From Thereva unica (taxonomy: Eukaryota; Arthropoda; Insecta; Diptera; Therevidae), in assembly GCA_949987705.1 (NCBI GenBank), contig OX465283.1, forward strand, positions 137,046,101-137,110,100: a stretch of 64,000 nt of DNA, in the 5' to 3' direction. Made by a program: the position numbers and the translations under genes. Numbering within the stretch: the first letter of the stretch is position 1; each line of letters begins with the position of its first letter. The notes beneath the pieces are model-generated. The model was not told where the DNA came from and searched no databases. It saw only the letters and a program-made list of their open reading frames with translations. Of this stretch, positions 34,832 to 45,639 are shown one piece after another.

Positions 34832-35019
34832 ATTAATAGCTACATATTTATCAGAGCTGAGTGGAGAGATTGTGGTTAAGGTGGCGTGGAAAATCGTTTG
34901 TTTATGGCGGATCCACAGATTTGTCAAGGCTTGGCAAGTGTTCCCAAGTTAAAAACGCTTGCTTAGATTGGGAAGCATTCACACGCTTGCGAGCATGACG
35001 AAATTCGAGGTTGTATCGG

Positions 35020-35215
35020 CCATAAAGGCTGTATCAGATCCAAAGCAGCGCAACAAAAATATCAGCAGCAAACTGTTTCTATTGGTCAAAGCGGGTCACA
35101 TGACCACAGAAGCAGCACTGAATGCTGCCGCTGCATTTTCATTCCTAATCCTAATTTTGCTGCCCATCAAGGCAGCTTTTTTTGACATTTCACTTCACAA
35201 CTTTAAAAATTTTTA
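35020..35215. repeat. Partial inverted copy of the CAG-rich MITE interior
   Basis: AAAGGCTGTATCAGATCCAA through GCAGCGCAACAAAAATATCAG, GGTCACATGACCACAGAAGC and CTGCCCATCAAGGCAGC is the reverse complement of about 35345-35515 inside the neighbouring element. Together they form a long inverted repeat with a 130 bp spacer. The 85-codon frame at 34959-35216 runs through it and is not credible as a gene. Confidence 0.7.
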
Positions 35216-35637
35216 AGGCCGTATCAGATCAAATTTTTGAGCAGCGACAGCAGCAGCGGAAGAGGCAGCATGCTGCTTCTTGTATCAGATTCGTTGTAGC
35301 AGCAGCAGGCAGCAAACGCTTTTTCGTCTTAAATAAAAAACTGAAATGTCAAAAAAGCTGCCTTGATGGGCAGCAAAATTAGGATTAGGAATGAAAAAGC
35401 AGCGGCAGCATTCAGTGCTGCTTCTGTGGTCATGTGACCCGCTTTGACCAATAGAAACAGGTTGCTGCTAATATTTTTGTTGCGCTGCTTTGGATCTGAT
35501 ACAGCCTTTAGTTGTCAAAAGCGTTTGCTGCCTGCTGCTGCTACAACGAATCTGATACAAGAAGCAGCATGCTGCCTCTTCCGCTGCTGCTGTCGTTGCT
35601 CAAAAATTTGATCTGATACGGCCTTAACTTTTAGTTT
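35216..35637. mobile_element. CAG/CTG-rich foldback MITE at a TTAA site
   Basis: The outer arms at about 35217-35310 and 35540-35637 are inverted copies: GGCCGTATCAGATCAAATTT at the left, its complement at the right, followed inwards by GACAGCAGCAGCGGAAGAGG. The element is bounded by TTAA on both sides (TTAAGGCC ... GGCCTTAA), so the site could be TTAA (piggyBac-like) or TA (mariner-like). A second internal inverted piece with AAGGCTGTATCAGATCC ends suggests an element nested in its own relative. Confidence 0.7.
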
Positions 35638-35904
35638 GACGTATTTTTATTATAAACATAAAAAAAATGAGAAAGAAGATGGTGAAGATGTTAAAAATTC
35701 ATAAAAACCATACCAATTGCTATATTTTTATTTTATAACTTCAGTTCGCCGTTACTGCACAAATGAAACTAAACTTAAAACAAACGTGTGGACGCCTAAA
35801 CGCTTACCACAAACTTCGTTTGACTTGTGCCAAAAAACCGATACTCGACCGGATCGGCCATAAGAGTTGCAAAGCTTAAGCCGGCTCTACACGATGCGGT
35901 GAAT

Positions 35905-36368
35905 GTTTTTTTTTAATGTGAAAGACTAGAGTCTCAGAAAACGTCCTTTATACTGTGTCGACAATCTATTTTCTTCATATAGAGTGCAATGTCGAACAGC
36001 AGCTCTAGTCGGGGAAGGAAGGAGCTATCACAACCTACCAGAGATAGTTTTCAGTCCACCTACTCCCAACCATTACTGTCGCGACTTTGACATCGGGGCA
36101 TTGAGAAACAACTCGCTGGACTGTTACGCCTCCTGAAACGAGTTGAATCTCATCAACCAACCGATTACATGCGCTTTGGTGGAGCGGGGAAGGGCTAAGA
36201 AAGGCTATGACAGAAGGAATCAGGAATGTTAAGAGGGAAGAAGAAAGAAGGAAAGTTATGCAGATGAGAAAGTGGAAAAGGCGAAAGACCGTGGGGCTGG
36301 CCGGGATTCGAACCCGGGACCTCTGGGATAGTAGTCATGCGCCTTACCTCTAGACTACCGAGGCCCCC
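35905..36368 (-). mobile_element. tRNA-derived SINE, full length
   Basis: On the minus strand the head GCCTCGGTAGTCTAGAGGTA and B box GGTTCGAATCC (complement at about 36307) are present. The body words match the copies at 58963 and 21285, and the A-run is the T-run at 35906-35914. It is a more diverged copy than the others, with several small indels. Confidence 0.85.
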
Positions 36369-36402
36369 TTAGTTTATTTGAATGTTCGTTTTCAACGATT
36401 GA

Positions 36403-36708
36403 GGCCCCTATTGCGAGTGTCAATTAGCGATCGACTCGACTATAGTCGATTGTGTCGATTAATTTTCTTTTTGGCATTGTGTAACCCAATCGACAAATAT
36501 TTGGACTACTCTGATTTAGAAAATTATTTTTGTTGTTAAAATTCCTGGCAAATTTTGTCGTGAGCAAAAAAACAATCGATAAAAGTCGACTGTCAAATCG
36601 ACAATTTTCGATTACAACCGACATTCGCAATATCAAACTAAATAATCGACAGTCTATAATCGATAATTGTCGCTTGTCGATTAGGTATCGACACTCGCAA
36701 TAGGGGCC
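36403..36708. mobile_element. 306 bp MITE, Harbinger-like, TGA target duplication
   Basis: The terminal inverted repeat GGCCCCTATTGCGAGTGTC is perfect at both ends (right complement ends at 36708). TGA is duplicated at 36400-36402 and 36709-36711. A 3 bp duplication with GGCCCC-type ends suits the PIF/Harbinger superfamily, whose usual site is TWA, so TGA is slightly off. The interior is rich in TCGA words (AATCGACA, GTCGATT). No coding capacity. Confidence 0.8.
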
Positions 36709-36862
36709 TGAGTCAATACCGCTATCAGCCCGAAAGTCCCCAAATGCGAACGTTGTACGCTTGCCATTGGAAACTCATAAGTCAAGAATCGGCCATACGT
36801 TGCGTCCTACCATTAACAGTCCAACGTTGGAGGGTGTTCAGAGCATCGTATAGAGTCGGCTT

Positions 36863-37449
36863 TAGACAAGCCAAGCCAAGCGTTTAATACGGTGCCGGTT
36901 GGTGTACGGCAGTCTTCTCTTTTTTTACCACTTTTTGGTGACGCATTGGTTCCAAAAGTACGGCGACCACTTCGCTAGGTATATTGTACTACACTCCTAT
37001 ACGTCATACCAGACAGCCTTAACAGGGCCTTTCTACTGGACGGCAACAAATCCTTGGCCGCGTTAAAAGACGGCACAGGAAGGAATCGCTTAGAGTTGGA
37101 GATGTCACTCCAGATTCTGGCACCATACTAGACCATCCTGTTGCACTTTAGAAAAAGTCTAGCTTTCCAAAAAAGCAGCAGTAAAAGGAGTGCTCCTCAC
37201 TTGAACTTGGATGGGAAAGGAAATGGTCCAGATTTATAAGAAGCGTTCTAGCATTGATAATGCACCTGTCCATTTTCCGCTAACTAATTTTTTTTTCCTT
37301 AATACTTACATATATACTTCTTCAGTCGTAGTAAAGAGACTGCTTCAGAAGAAGCCAAATGGCAAGTGTAAGTTAAAAGACTAACCTTCTGCACGACCGC
37401 AAAATCCTCAGTTCTTTTTTTTATTAATTACTACTTTTTTAATAATTTT
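36863..37449. other. No gene recognised
   Basis: GC-richer than average (36880-37180) but with no readable conserved domain. It may be an old LINE body, but I cannot support that. Followed by T-rich DNA. Confidence 0.35.
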
Positions 37450-37752
37450 TTATTTCAATTTCTTCCTAGGAGGCATTTTTAAATAACAGTCTTTATACAA
37501 AAACAGTGACATTTCTTTGTCATCTTCGTTAACTTGAGCTTGGTTACCAGAAACAATTAAGTTAGGATATTTTTTTTTTATCCTTTTAATTCGAGACTTC
37601 CTATATTTTGCCAATGAATCCTCCCGTATGCACAATTGCTCCAATTCTTTATCAATTTCTCTTCCAATCGCTTGAAGGCCAATTGATACTGTTCTTCTTC
37701 TTTTGCGAGCTCTCTTTACCCTTCGTTTAAGATATTTTCGTTTTTTTGACAT
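37450..37752 (-). CDS. Small, very basic hypothetical protein (100 aa)
   Basis: The frame runs from ATG (complement at 37752) to a stop at 37450, 100 codons. I do not recognise the protein. The first 22 residues are almost all Lys/Arg with Ser and Tyr (MSKKRKYLKRRVKRARKRRR), a strong nuclear or nucleolar localisation type signal. The middle is predicted helical (IGREIDKELEQL, then KSRIKRIKKKYPNL), then an acidic patch (NEDDKE), and the end is PPRKKLK. There is no signal peptide or membrane segment. Neighbours are transposon remains and no intron is needed. It may be a genuine orphan gene, a small protein of an unrecognised mobile element, or chance. Its amino-acid composition is less typical of chance AT-rich frames than others nearby. 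Confidence 0.35.
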   Translation of the reverse strand: MSKKRKYLKRRVKRARKRRRTVSIGLQAIGREIDKELEQLCIREDSLAKYRKSRIKRIKKKYPNLIVSGNQAQVNEDDKEMSLFLYKDCYLKMPPRKKLK

Positions 37753-37829
37753 TTATTTTTTAGTTTCTTTACAACATGTCAATTTGTTAACATTCAAGAA
37801 TTTTTTAAAACTGAAACGTTAGTTACTAT

Positions 37830-38215
37830 GATTTATGGCAATAAGTATGTAAAAAAAGTAAAACTTTTGATTGGTAAATTTCAATTACTTTTTCACTCAA
37901 GGTTTAAATTCCTTTATCCATGTATTATTAACTTCCCAGTTTATAGGGAAGTTATTGTAATCGGCCCAAAAATCGAAAACGTAATTTTCATTTTTCAAGG
38001 TTCCACCAATAGCATTTTAAGCAAAAATTTGAGAAGATGTATGTGTGTGTGTGTGCGTACGTATTTGGTGATTTTTGTACCCGCACGATATAACGCGAAC
38101 GAGATAAAATATCGACTTCACCGAGATGGCGATCGACGCGTATCGACGAATATATAATTTGAAAAGATTCATAAAAATTGGTCGAGCCGTTTTTTGTTTT
38201 GTTTAAACGACGAAT
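37830..38215. other. No gene recognised; possible dispersed repeat
   Basis: A (TG) run at 38041-38057 and text such as GGGAAGTTATTGTAATCGGCC and GGTCGAGCCGTTTT near 38180 look like an insect dispersed repeat, but no second copy is in the window to prove it. Confidence 0.35.
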
Positions 38216-38219
38216 GTGA

Positions 38220-38890
38220 TTGTTGCACCTGCACCATAAGACCCCGCCGTTTTGGGAGGAATCACCAAAAATCTGGTTCGCTCAGATGGAAGCACAATTT
38301 GCTACAAGCGTCATAATAATAGACAGCACCAAATTTAACCAAGTAGTGGGTGCAATAAATGGCAGTGTGCTCCAACAAGTTAGGGATGCGGTACTAAGTC
38401 CTTGTGAGTCGGACAAGTATGATAACCTAAAAAATGTCGACTGAAGAGATATTCGGACTTCGACGAAGCAAAAATTGCCGAGCCACTCAACGAAGTGGCG
38501 TTAGGAGAAAAGCGGCCATCGCAACTCCTAAATGGGATGAGGCATCTAGGGGATAAAGCACGATCGACTGCTTGCTGTGTTCGTTATGGCTAAAAAGGCT
38601 ACCGGTCCAGGTTCGCACCATGTTGTCGGCGGGCAAGGATGACCTGGAGTCATTATCGTCCATGGCCGACAAGATCCTGGAGGCTAGCGATTTTAGCATC
38701 ATGTCAGGAGTCGGGTAGAGAGCACCCAACCGGAAGAAAAGGTTGAGAGGTTGAGTGCAGCGATTTCAGCTCTGCACAGTAGCCGACCAGCACACAGGTA
38801 CAGTGGACCGCGTTCGACATCGAGGAATAGAAGCCGCTTACGGGTATGTTTTTACCACAGAAAATTCCAGGAGAAAGCTCCTTCTTCTTC
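38220..38890 (+). pseudogene. Ty3/gypsy-type gag fragment
   Basis: The plus frame starting near 38220 reads PPFWEESPKIWFAQMEAQFAT, then STKFNQVVGAINGSVLQQV and CESDKYDNLK, the N-terminal half of an insect gypsy-group gag. After a frameshift near 38440 the other phase continues (WLKRLPVQVRTML, then LESLSSMADKILEASDFS near 38590-38700). At 38848 a segment corresponding to a YHRKFQEKA-like C-terminal motif is visible. Frameshifts and stops make it non-functional. No LTRs, protease or polymerase accompany it. Confidence 0.75.
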
Positions 38891-39587
38891 TTTGATCCGT
38901 TAGCTGGCGGCCCAAGCGGAAAGTCCCCGCAACGGATATGCTGCTGTCGATGACGCTTTAAAAAATGCGGTTTCTTGCCTAGTTTCTTCGGTTTCCCGAT
39001 TCTGGCAAATCCGGCAGGTCGACCACTCTTTTCCTTTCACACCCTGGCCTTGGGTCCAGGCGACGGCGGAGATAGGTTTTTTGACATTTCAAAGTCTGGC
39101 CTGGCCTGTCCTGTCAATTCTGATTTAAAAGGCAGCATGCTGCCGGTAGTACTTCTACTGCGCTGTTCGAAAATTAATAAAATTACGACAGTTAAGCTTA
39201 TTAAACCAGAAGTGGGCATCATAGCTGAGCATAATTGAACTGTGGATCTTCTTCAAGATTTAAAACGGTGACCATTCGGAAGGTCGACTTCATTCCAGTG
39301 TACGCTATTAAACCAAGATCTTTACGTAAAATATGCCAAGTGTTTCCTTGCGACGACCCAAGCTGTTAAGAACAGCTTTGAATCAATTCTTCACGGATAT
39401 CGCGTACACTCTCACCTAACGACGCTTCAATGCGTACTGGATGTGGTCTATTTGGTCGCTATTATACAATACTGAAAGGGTTTCAAGTTTTTCGATAGTA
39501 TGTGTGGTAGACTTATGTGCACCATAAGTTGCTCGAATCACTCGAACTTTAAAACCGCACTGAAAAAAGTAACTCTAAATTATTACG
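38891..39587. other. No gene recognised
   Basis: The 87-codon frame at 38975-39238 has no known domain. Short CCTGGCCTGTCCTG and GGCAGCATGCTGCC words echo the CAG-rich MITE at 35216-35637, but no clear element is bounded. Confidence 0.4.
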
Positions 39588-39735
39588 CCGACTCTACACG
39601 ATTCTATGAACACTCTCCAAGGTTGGACGCTTGATGGTAGGACACATCATGTGGCCGATGCTCGAACTACAAGTGCCCAATGTCAAGCGTCCAACGTTGG
39701 TGTTTCGTCACGTTCGGATTGTTGCCGGTATTGGA
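39588..39735. repeat. Partial copy of the AAGCCGACTCTA-ended MITE
   Basis: GCCGACTCTACACGATTCTA, then GAACACTCTCCAAGGTTGG and ATGGTAGGACACATCATG match the inverted right end of the element at 35878-36862 (complement of 36775-36862). It may be one end only. Confidence 0.6.
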
Positions 39736-40040
39736 TCAAAAGTTAGAAACCAATATTCACACTTTAGGAAATCTTATTAGAATACGATAGAAAAGCTCCT
39801 TTACTTACTGTAAAACAACGAGACTTGAAGCAAATTTGTGGAAATTCCACACAGAAAATACTGCAAAAATCTTGTGCTATCCGCTCATCTTTTTATTTTA
39901 TTACTTTAAAGACTCAATACTTCTGAATATAATTGTTTGTAGATTTTTGAGTCGATGATATTTACTAGTTTACAAGAATATAGCATAAGGCCAGGCACCA
40001 AAAACGGATCATCCAATTTTCATAAAAATTTATTTTTCAG

Positions 40041-43000
40041 ATGCACAGAGAGCGACTTCTTCTATGCTATACAGTCTTCATAATCACTCTAGGGAAATGC
40101 TCTGTAGAAGCCAAAACACATCGCTATTCAAAATCTTTCGATATCGACGAAAATCTTTTGAGAAGGCGCTGCGAACTCATTTGCTACCGGAAAACTCTCG
40201 ATAAAGTAAATTTATTACAAAAACATTAATTTTGCTTATTTAATCTATAAATTAGCGATTTCCTTTTTGCTAGTGCTCAGTACAGAATTGCATGAAGGAC
40301 ATAACGAAATTATCGAAGCCAGGAGGATGCCCGCATAGCGTATCTTCGCCATTCGATGAGGCTTGCTTAAAAGACTGTCGCCAACCTGTGGATTATGATT
40401 GTCCTGGAACTGAGAAATGCTGCAAACAGCCATGCGGATGGTCATGTCAGGAACCTTTGGGGTTAAGAGAGGATCGCAATCTTCCTCCTATACCATTTAA
40501 CATAACAATTACAGAAAGGCGAAAGAAGGGGAAAATGTGTGGAATTTCATGGCAAATGCCTTTGAATCATCCTCAAAGATATCCTGTAATCTTCATTGTT
40601 GAAGCGCGATGTTTTATTGGAAGCGTTTTTTCACAGCATAAATTTGGAGATTGGCAGTGGTATGACTTTCATAAAATTGCCGAAATGAAAACTCTTACTA
40701 CGTACACGAAAACGTAAGTCATTTTTTATTTTAAAAACTAATATAAAAACTTAAACAATTTCAGGACTTTAGCTAATTTAAAACTTAAAACAGGACGCTG
40801 GTACCAATTTCGAGTAGCTGCTGTTAATGAATATGGATTTAAAGGATACTCGGCATATTCTAGAGAATTTAAGCTATCTGACCGTAAGTATTTCGTGACA
40901 ACATCAGCAGGATATTAACGCACCTAAATCTCAGAAAATCATATTTCAGCCCCAAAACGACCAAAGCCCCCAAAGAATTTCGCCATTTCACGGGTTAGAT
41001 TACTTCCAAATGCAACCGCGTATGCTAGGGCTACATGGAGTGCTCCAAAATCAGAACTACCTATAGAAAAATATCGTGTCAGTTGGGCACTACACTTAAA
41101 AGCTGAAAATGATTCATTACTACTTGATGACGTGTACGTAAAAGAGGTTTGTATTTGTACTACCATTTGAAATGTTCGTATCTAATTAAACAATTAATAT
41201 TCGCAGCCAATTCGATACTATGAATTTTGGAATCTGGCCGTGAACTCATTGTACTACGTGCAAGTGCAAGCTATTTCAAGTATAGGAAAGAAAAGACTGA
41301 AATCAGATCCGGAGAACTTAATGTTAAATACAACCTTCCCTGCGAACTCAGTTATAAGTAGCGATTGGAATTCGTTAGTTTTTATAAATTCAACTGAATA
41401 TGGAACGGCCAGTAGAAGTGATGTGGCAAATGGAATTAAATCCCATCCAGAAATTATTGTTAAATTTATAGCTAATAAAAAATTCGGAATGCTTGTGAGA
41501 GTCCTGTGGAATGAGCTCTACAGAGGAAGGTAAATTTAATAATACAATATTTACATTATAAAATTAATAATAGGCCCAACTGTTTTTGAAGTAACATTTT
41601 TCCCGATTGCGGCGATTGAGAGATATCAAATCCCAATCAGTGAATCCTGCAATTTTTTGTTGGTCAAACAAACAAAATTCTAAAAGTTAATTATTATCAC
41701 TTGCAATTTAATATCTCACACTATTAAATTCTATTGCACTATTTTATCACCATTTTCGCTTTAGGACACTTTTATCACTTTATAACACTTTCATCTCTTT
41801 TCAAACCAAACTGACTGAAAATTGCCGTTGCCACCGCATATCAAGCTCCCCCTTTATTTAAATTCTGGAACTTTCGACCATTTTCTAGACTGTGGTGGAG
41901 TATTCTTTCCTTCCGGAAAGTTTGTCTTTAATTATCGTCCGTTCCAAATCTAGTCTAATAGGTGGCGCCATGTTAGTTTTGTACATAAATCGTTACAAAT
42001 CGTTAATTCAAATTCTAACCAAATTGATACAAATAACAGTTCATTCAACTTCTAACAGATGGCGCATAAATCATCACACTGCTCCTTTCTTAGGACTGTT
42101 CGTCCCGATCAGTTGTCCATTCTCGATCCGGCTGATGATATGGGCGCAGCCTGTCTATGTCCACGATCTTCTTCTTTGTTTTGGGTCTTGTGGAAGCCTT
42201 GGCGGCGCTGAAGTTTCAGAGACTTCCCTTCCCAGCCAAACGAGGTCACCTTTCTGGTACCACTACAGTTTGCTCAGAGGTTGCACCTTGTCTTCCTTGT
42301 GAGATGGTGGATATCTGCGAGTCGATTACGAAGTTCGCCTGTGTAACCGTAGTAGTCTCATTGGTTTCCACAGGTGTCCCAAATTACAGGTCCCTTGACA
42401 GCCCGATTGGTCTTCCAAAAATCGGTTGGTCAGAATGAAGCTCATGCGGAACACCAAATCTGCAGATTCAATTGGTCACTAGCTCCTCTGCAACACTGAT
42501 TGTTTCCTAATTTGGAATGACATAATATGCTTCGGGCCACTTACTGAAGTAGTCCACGACCACCAAAATGTTACCATTTCCACTGGACTGGAAAAGGTCC
42601 CGTCACTTCGATTGCGAATCTTTCAAAAGGGGCTCCCACGTTGTATTTCTGCATTTCTTCTTTTGTTCTTACTCGAGAGCCCTTGCTGCTGGCACAAACT
42701 GTGCATTTACGACATCAGTCTGCAACAATTTTTTCTATTCGTTTCCCAAAGATATTTTTTATAGTCGAAAAGCCAGCGCCTCCCAGACCTACGTCAAAGA
42801 TAAAGACTAAAAAAAATTATGTATACCTATTGTCACTATGGTAATAAAAACGCTCGGGAGTTACAAACTTTGACTAGTGGTGCCTTATGCCAGAATCACA
42901 TGTTAAAGGTGCGCAAAACTGAGCTCATTTACGATAAAGTATAAAAGCTGAAATTTATATATAGTGTTTAAACAACTATTGCAAAACCACCATTAGGCAA

Positions 43001-44948
43001 ATCAAAGCATCTTAGGTAATCATTAACACCCCTGCTGGTCAGCCTATCCCGAAAAAAGGTGACTCTAGCAACCCATCGAACTACCGCCCAATAGCAATCA
43101 CTTCTATTCTGTCCATAATCATGGAGACAATAATACACAGGAGCCTTCTGCCTTATGGAATATCTCGAACGCAATCAAATATTTGACGACAAGCAGTACG
43201 GCTTTAGATATAAGAAAATCTACTGGCGACCTCTTTGTACGCCTAACTGAGCACCTCTACCAAAGCATTCATCGTTTTGATGAATCTGGCCTGGTTGCTT
43301 TCGATATCTCCAAGGTCTTTGATAGAGTGTGACATCTCGCTTTATTGACTAAAATCCAAGCTATTGACTTTGTTCTAAGGAGCTGGATCAGTAGTTTCCT
43401 TGTTGACTTGCTGTAGTATTGGATGGCATCGAATCTAATCCCCACCCACACCATCTCTGCAGGTATTCCCAAGGGCTCAATTCTATCATCAGCTCTCTTC
43501 CTAGTGTTATATAATGACCCACTCACTTCACAGCTTTGTTGATGACAGTACTCTGCGTTACTAATATAGCTTCGATAATGCAAGAGAACACGTGCCAGAC
43601 TTTGTCTACATGAGCTTGAACTTTTGTCCATTTCAATTAAATCTGAGTCTAGATTGGGGCCTCAAGAGTCGTGTTGAATTCAACGTCCGGAAAACGAATT
43701 ACTGTCTCTTTTCTAACAAAAAGCGCTCCTCGCTGACTGACGGCAGAACCATCTCTCAATGTCTTAGGCATAACATTAACCGAAAATCTGCGTTGGAATA
43801 ATCACATGTCCCAAATCGCTAAACAAGCTCACACACAATGCTTGGGATTCCTTAAAAGATGCAATTTCCTTCTTCAGCAATCGAGCAAGGCTACAATCTA
43901 CAAGTCCTACATTAGGCTCCGCTCGAATTCAACTCGTATATCTGGGCAAGGGCCCCAAGTACCACCTTAGCGTGACTGGAAAAGGTGCAGGACCACGCTC
44001 TCCAACTTATTGGCTATGGCGCCATTTGCTCCTCAATTGACTCAATGTATAAGGAAGAGCAGGGCACATTATATTAGAACTTTGGGTTTATCGAACAAAT
44101 TAGTTGAAACCGTAAATAATGCAAAATGTAGTTATATACAGCCCTATCGGGAACTCCGCATGGAATTGAATTTCAACGGAGAAAAAATTCCATCCAAATT
44201 ATGTAGTAACTCCTCGGGAACTCCGCTGGAGCGACAAATATGTTTCCTCATAAGTTAACCCGCTTTCGGTGGTCCACATTAGCTGTTGTATGTGAAAATG
44301 ACGTTTTGTATGCTTCAGAAAGAATACAATTTTTCATTTTTAACAAATAGACGCCGATGTGAAAATAGTGGAATCGAAACAAAATCGAGTTAAAACGGAG
44401 TTCCCGATAGGGCTGTCAGTTTAATTGATCTACGCGGGTTAACATTTTGGGTTTTGACTCAAGGAAAGAAGATACTAATCATATACCAACCATGAAAATT
44501 GCGAATTTCATTAAATTTTTGTTCAACTTCTTCTTGCTTTCGTCCGGAGGAACGACACATATACGCTAGGACTTAGAATCTATAAATATTTACATATACA
44601 TACATATTTAGACAACGCACCAACAATGCATTAAATATATTCTATATTTCGTAGTTTACTAGAGCTTTGCACTGGAAGTACTGATTGTGAAACAAAGGAA
44701 TACGGTGCTGTCAAGCCTAAGGTAATAATCTTAATTATTAAATTTAACCAGAATTAACTAAAAACTTCTTACTGCAGAGAGATCACATAGATTTTGGTAA
44801 ACTGAAATTTAATACTCAGTACACGGTCCGATTGGTTGATCCGAATGCCATGGACGATAAGGACAGTATTCTGAAAGTGAAAACTTTTACTACACCAACC
44901 TGTGATGGTTGGTTAAAAAAATTTCCTAATTTGAGTATTATCTGTTAA
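40041..44948 (+). CDS. Kal1: Anosmin-1 homologue (Kallmann syndrome protein), 7 coding exons, 493 aa
   Basis: Exons: 40041-40205, 40274-40713, 40765-40883, 40950-41146, 41207-41529, 44655-44721, 44778-44948. All junctions are GT/AG and keep frame. A splice acceptor (TTTTTCAG) ends exactly before the ATG, so a 5' non-coding exon lies upstream. The protein is a secreted extracellular-matrix adhesion protein; relatives bind heparan sulphate and guide axons and epithelial cells. I see a signal peptide (residues 1-24), a Cys-rich box across exons 1-2 (RRCELIC, then CSVQNCMK), a WAP four-disulphide domain (about 75-115; GGCP, CLKDC, CPGTEKCCKQPCGWSCQEP), and fibronectin III units at about 120-240 (with GRWYQFRVAAVNEYG), 240-350 and 350-485. 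Family members often have four such units; three are clear here. Intron 5 (3.1 kb) contains transposon remnants; the short exons around it remain intact. Confidence 0.9.
41560..42800 (-). pseudogene. Ty3/gypsy-type integrase fragment, possible LTR beyond it
   Basis: On the minus strand 42790-42080 reads, in broken frames, an integrase: CRKCTVCASS, then RVRTKEEMQKYNVG, RFAIEVTGPFP, VVVDYFSKWPEAYYVIPN-like text, and near 42200-42320 a tail with PERVTSFGW. The order C-x-x-C then the core D-x-T-G-P is diagnostic of gypsy-group integrases. Stops and shifts show decay. The 41560-42079 stretch between this and Kal1 exon 5 could be the 3' LTR, but no second LTR is present to compare. Confidence 0.7.
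43010..43960 (+). pseudogene. Decayed LINE reverse transcriptase in Kal1 intron 5
   Basis: The plus strand reads PSNYRPIAITSILS near 43063, then LAWLLSISPRSLIEC-like text for the first catalytic block, IPKGSILS-like text near 43460 (TTCCCAAGGGCTCAATTCTA), SFVDDSTLRY near 43530 (the YADD box replaced by VDD), and AKQAHTQCLGFLKRCNF near 43815. Multiple frameshifts and stops. It resembles CR1/Jockey-type enzymes; the ends are not visible. Confidence 0.75.
44138..44416. mobile_element. About 279 bp MITE in Kal1 intron 5
   Basis: The terminal inverted repeat ACAGCCCTATCGGGAACTCC at the left has its complement at 44397-44416. CGGGAACTCCGC also recurs internally at about 44216. I could not define a target duplication, so the superfamily is unknown. 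No coding capacity. Confidence 0.7.
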
Positions 44949-44994
44949 TAGTATTATATTTAGATGATTTTTTTGCAATGTTTTCTAAGTTAAT

Positions 44995-45000
44995 AATAAA
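44995..45000 (+). terminator. Likely polyadenylation signal of Kal1
   Basis: AATAAA lies 46 bases after the Kal1 stop codon (44946-44948), followed by T-rich DNA. Another AATAAA appears near 45096. Position and motif fit; no cDNA evidence. Confidence 0.5.
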
Positions 45001-45639
45001 TTTTGTAAATATTTTGAATTTTTTTGTTTTCTAATTTGTCTTTTTTTAAGATCTTTTAAATTATGATTTAAATATAATTATAATAATAATAATAATAAAT
45101 TAAACAGAGTTTTATAAATTAACTTAATCAAATGCATGAGTATTGTTCATTGCTTTAGACAACCTAGATTGTCTTTTCTAGGTTTTCTGGAAAAGAGAGC
45201 TCAAAGATTAGATCGAACAGGTTTTCTACAATACTTTCAAAATGGGTGCGCGGTTATCTCGCGCCCAAATGCTGAAAAGTAGCCTATATTCTTAAATTAG
45301 CCAACTTTGATCATAGCTTTTCCAAGTGTATGAGGTAGTCTCAATATGAGCAAGTCTCAGTACAGTAAGTTAACTTATTTTCCCGCCACTACTTTGATTA
45401 TTCTAAATAATATTTTTCTAATCAAACCTGCTTCTGCATTTTCTTTCCAGTTATGTATTCTCATCATTCTAATATTTTCTAACACATCGTCGTTGCATGG
45501 AATCCTTGGTCAGCTATTTCTTCGGGTTGTTTCTAGAATGCTTTCAACTAATATCTGCATTACTCTGCCTCGTCCTTTCGATGTGGTTTAGCCATTATAC
45601 AAAGATTGTATTTTACTCTTCTCGTCCACACAAGTGAGT
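45001..45639. other. No gene recognised
   Basis: AT-rich 3' flank of Kal1 with an (AAT) run at 45078-45100. The 81-codon frame at 45346-45591 is hydrophobic but has no supporting context. Confidence 0.4.

Larger units (their letters stand above)
35878..36862. mobile_element. MITE with AAGCCGRCTCTAYACGATGC ends, itself hit by a SINE and a second MITE
   Basis: The left end AAGCCGGCTCTACACGATGC is answered by a right end whose complement reads AAGCCGACTCTATACGATGC. A relative of the right half lies at 39588-39735 (GCCGACTCTACACGATTC ... GTCCAACGTTGGTG). Removing the SINE (35905-36368) and the 306 bp MITE (36403-36708) leaves about 200 bp of the original element. The order of events is visible: this element first, the two others later. 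Confidence 0.65.

Noticed and set aside
42157..42438. Plus-strand frames over the gypsy integrase remnant
   Set aside because: The minus strand carries recognisable integrase motifs; the plus frames are shadows.
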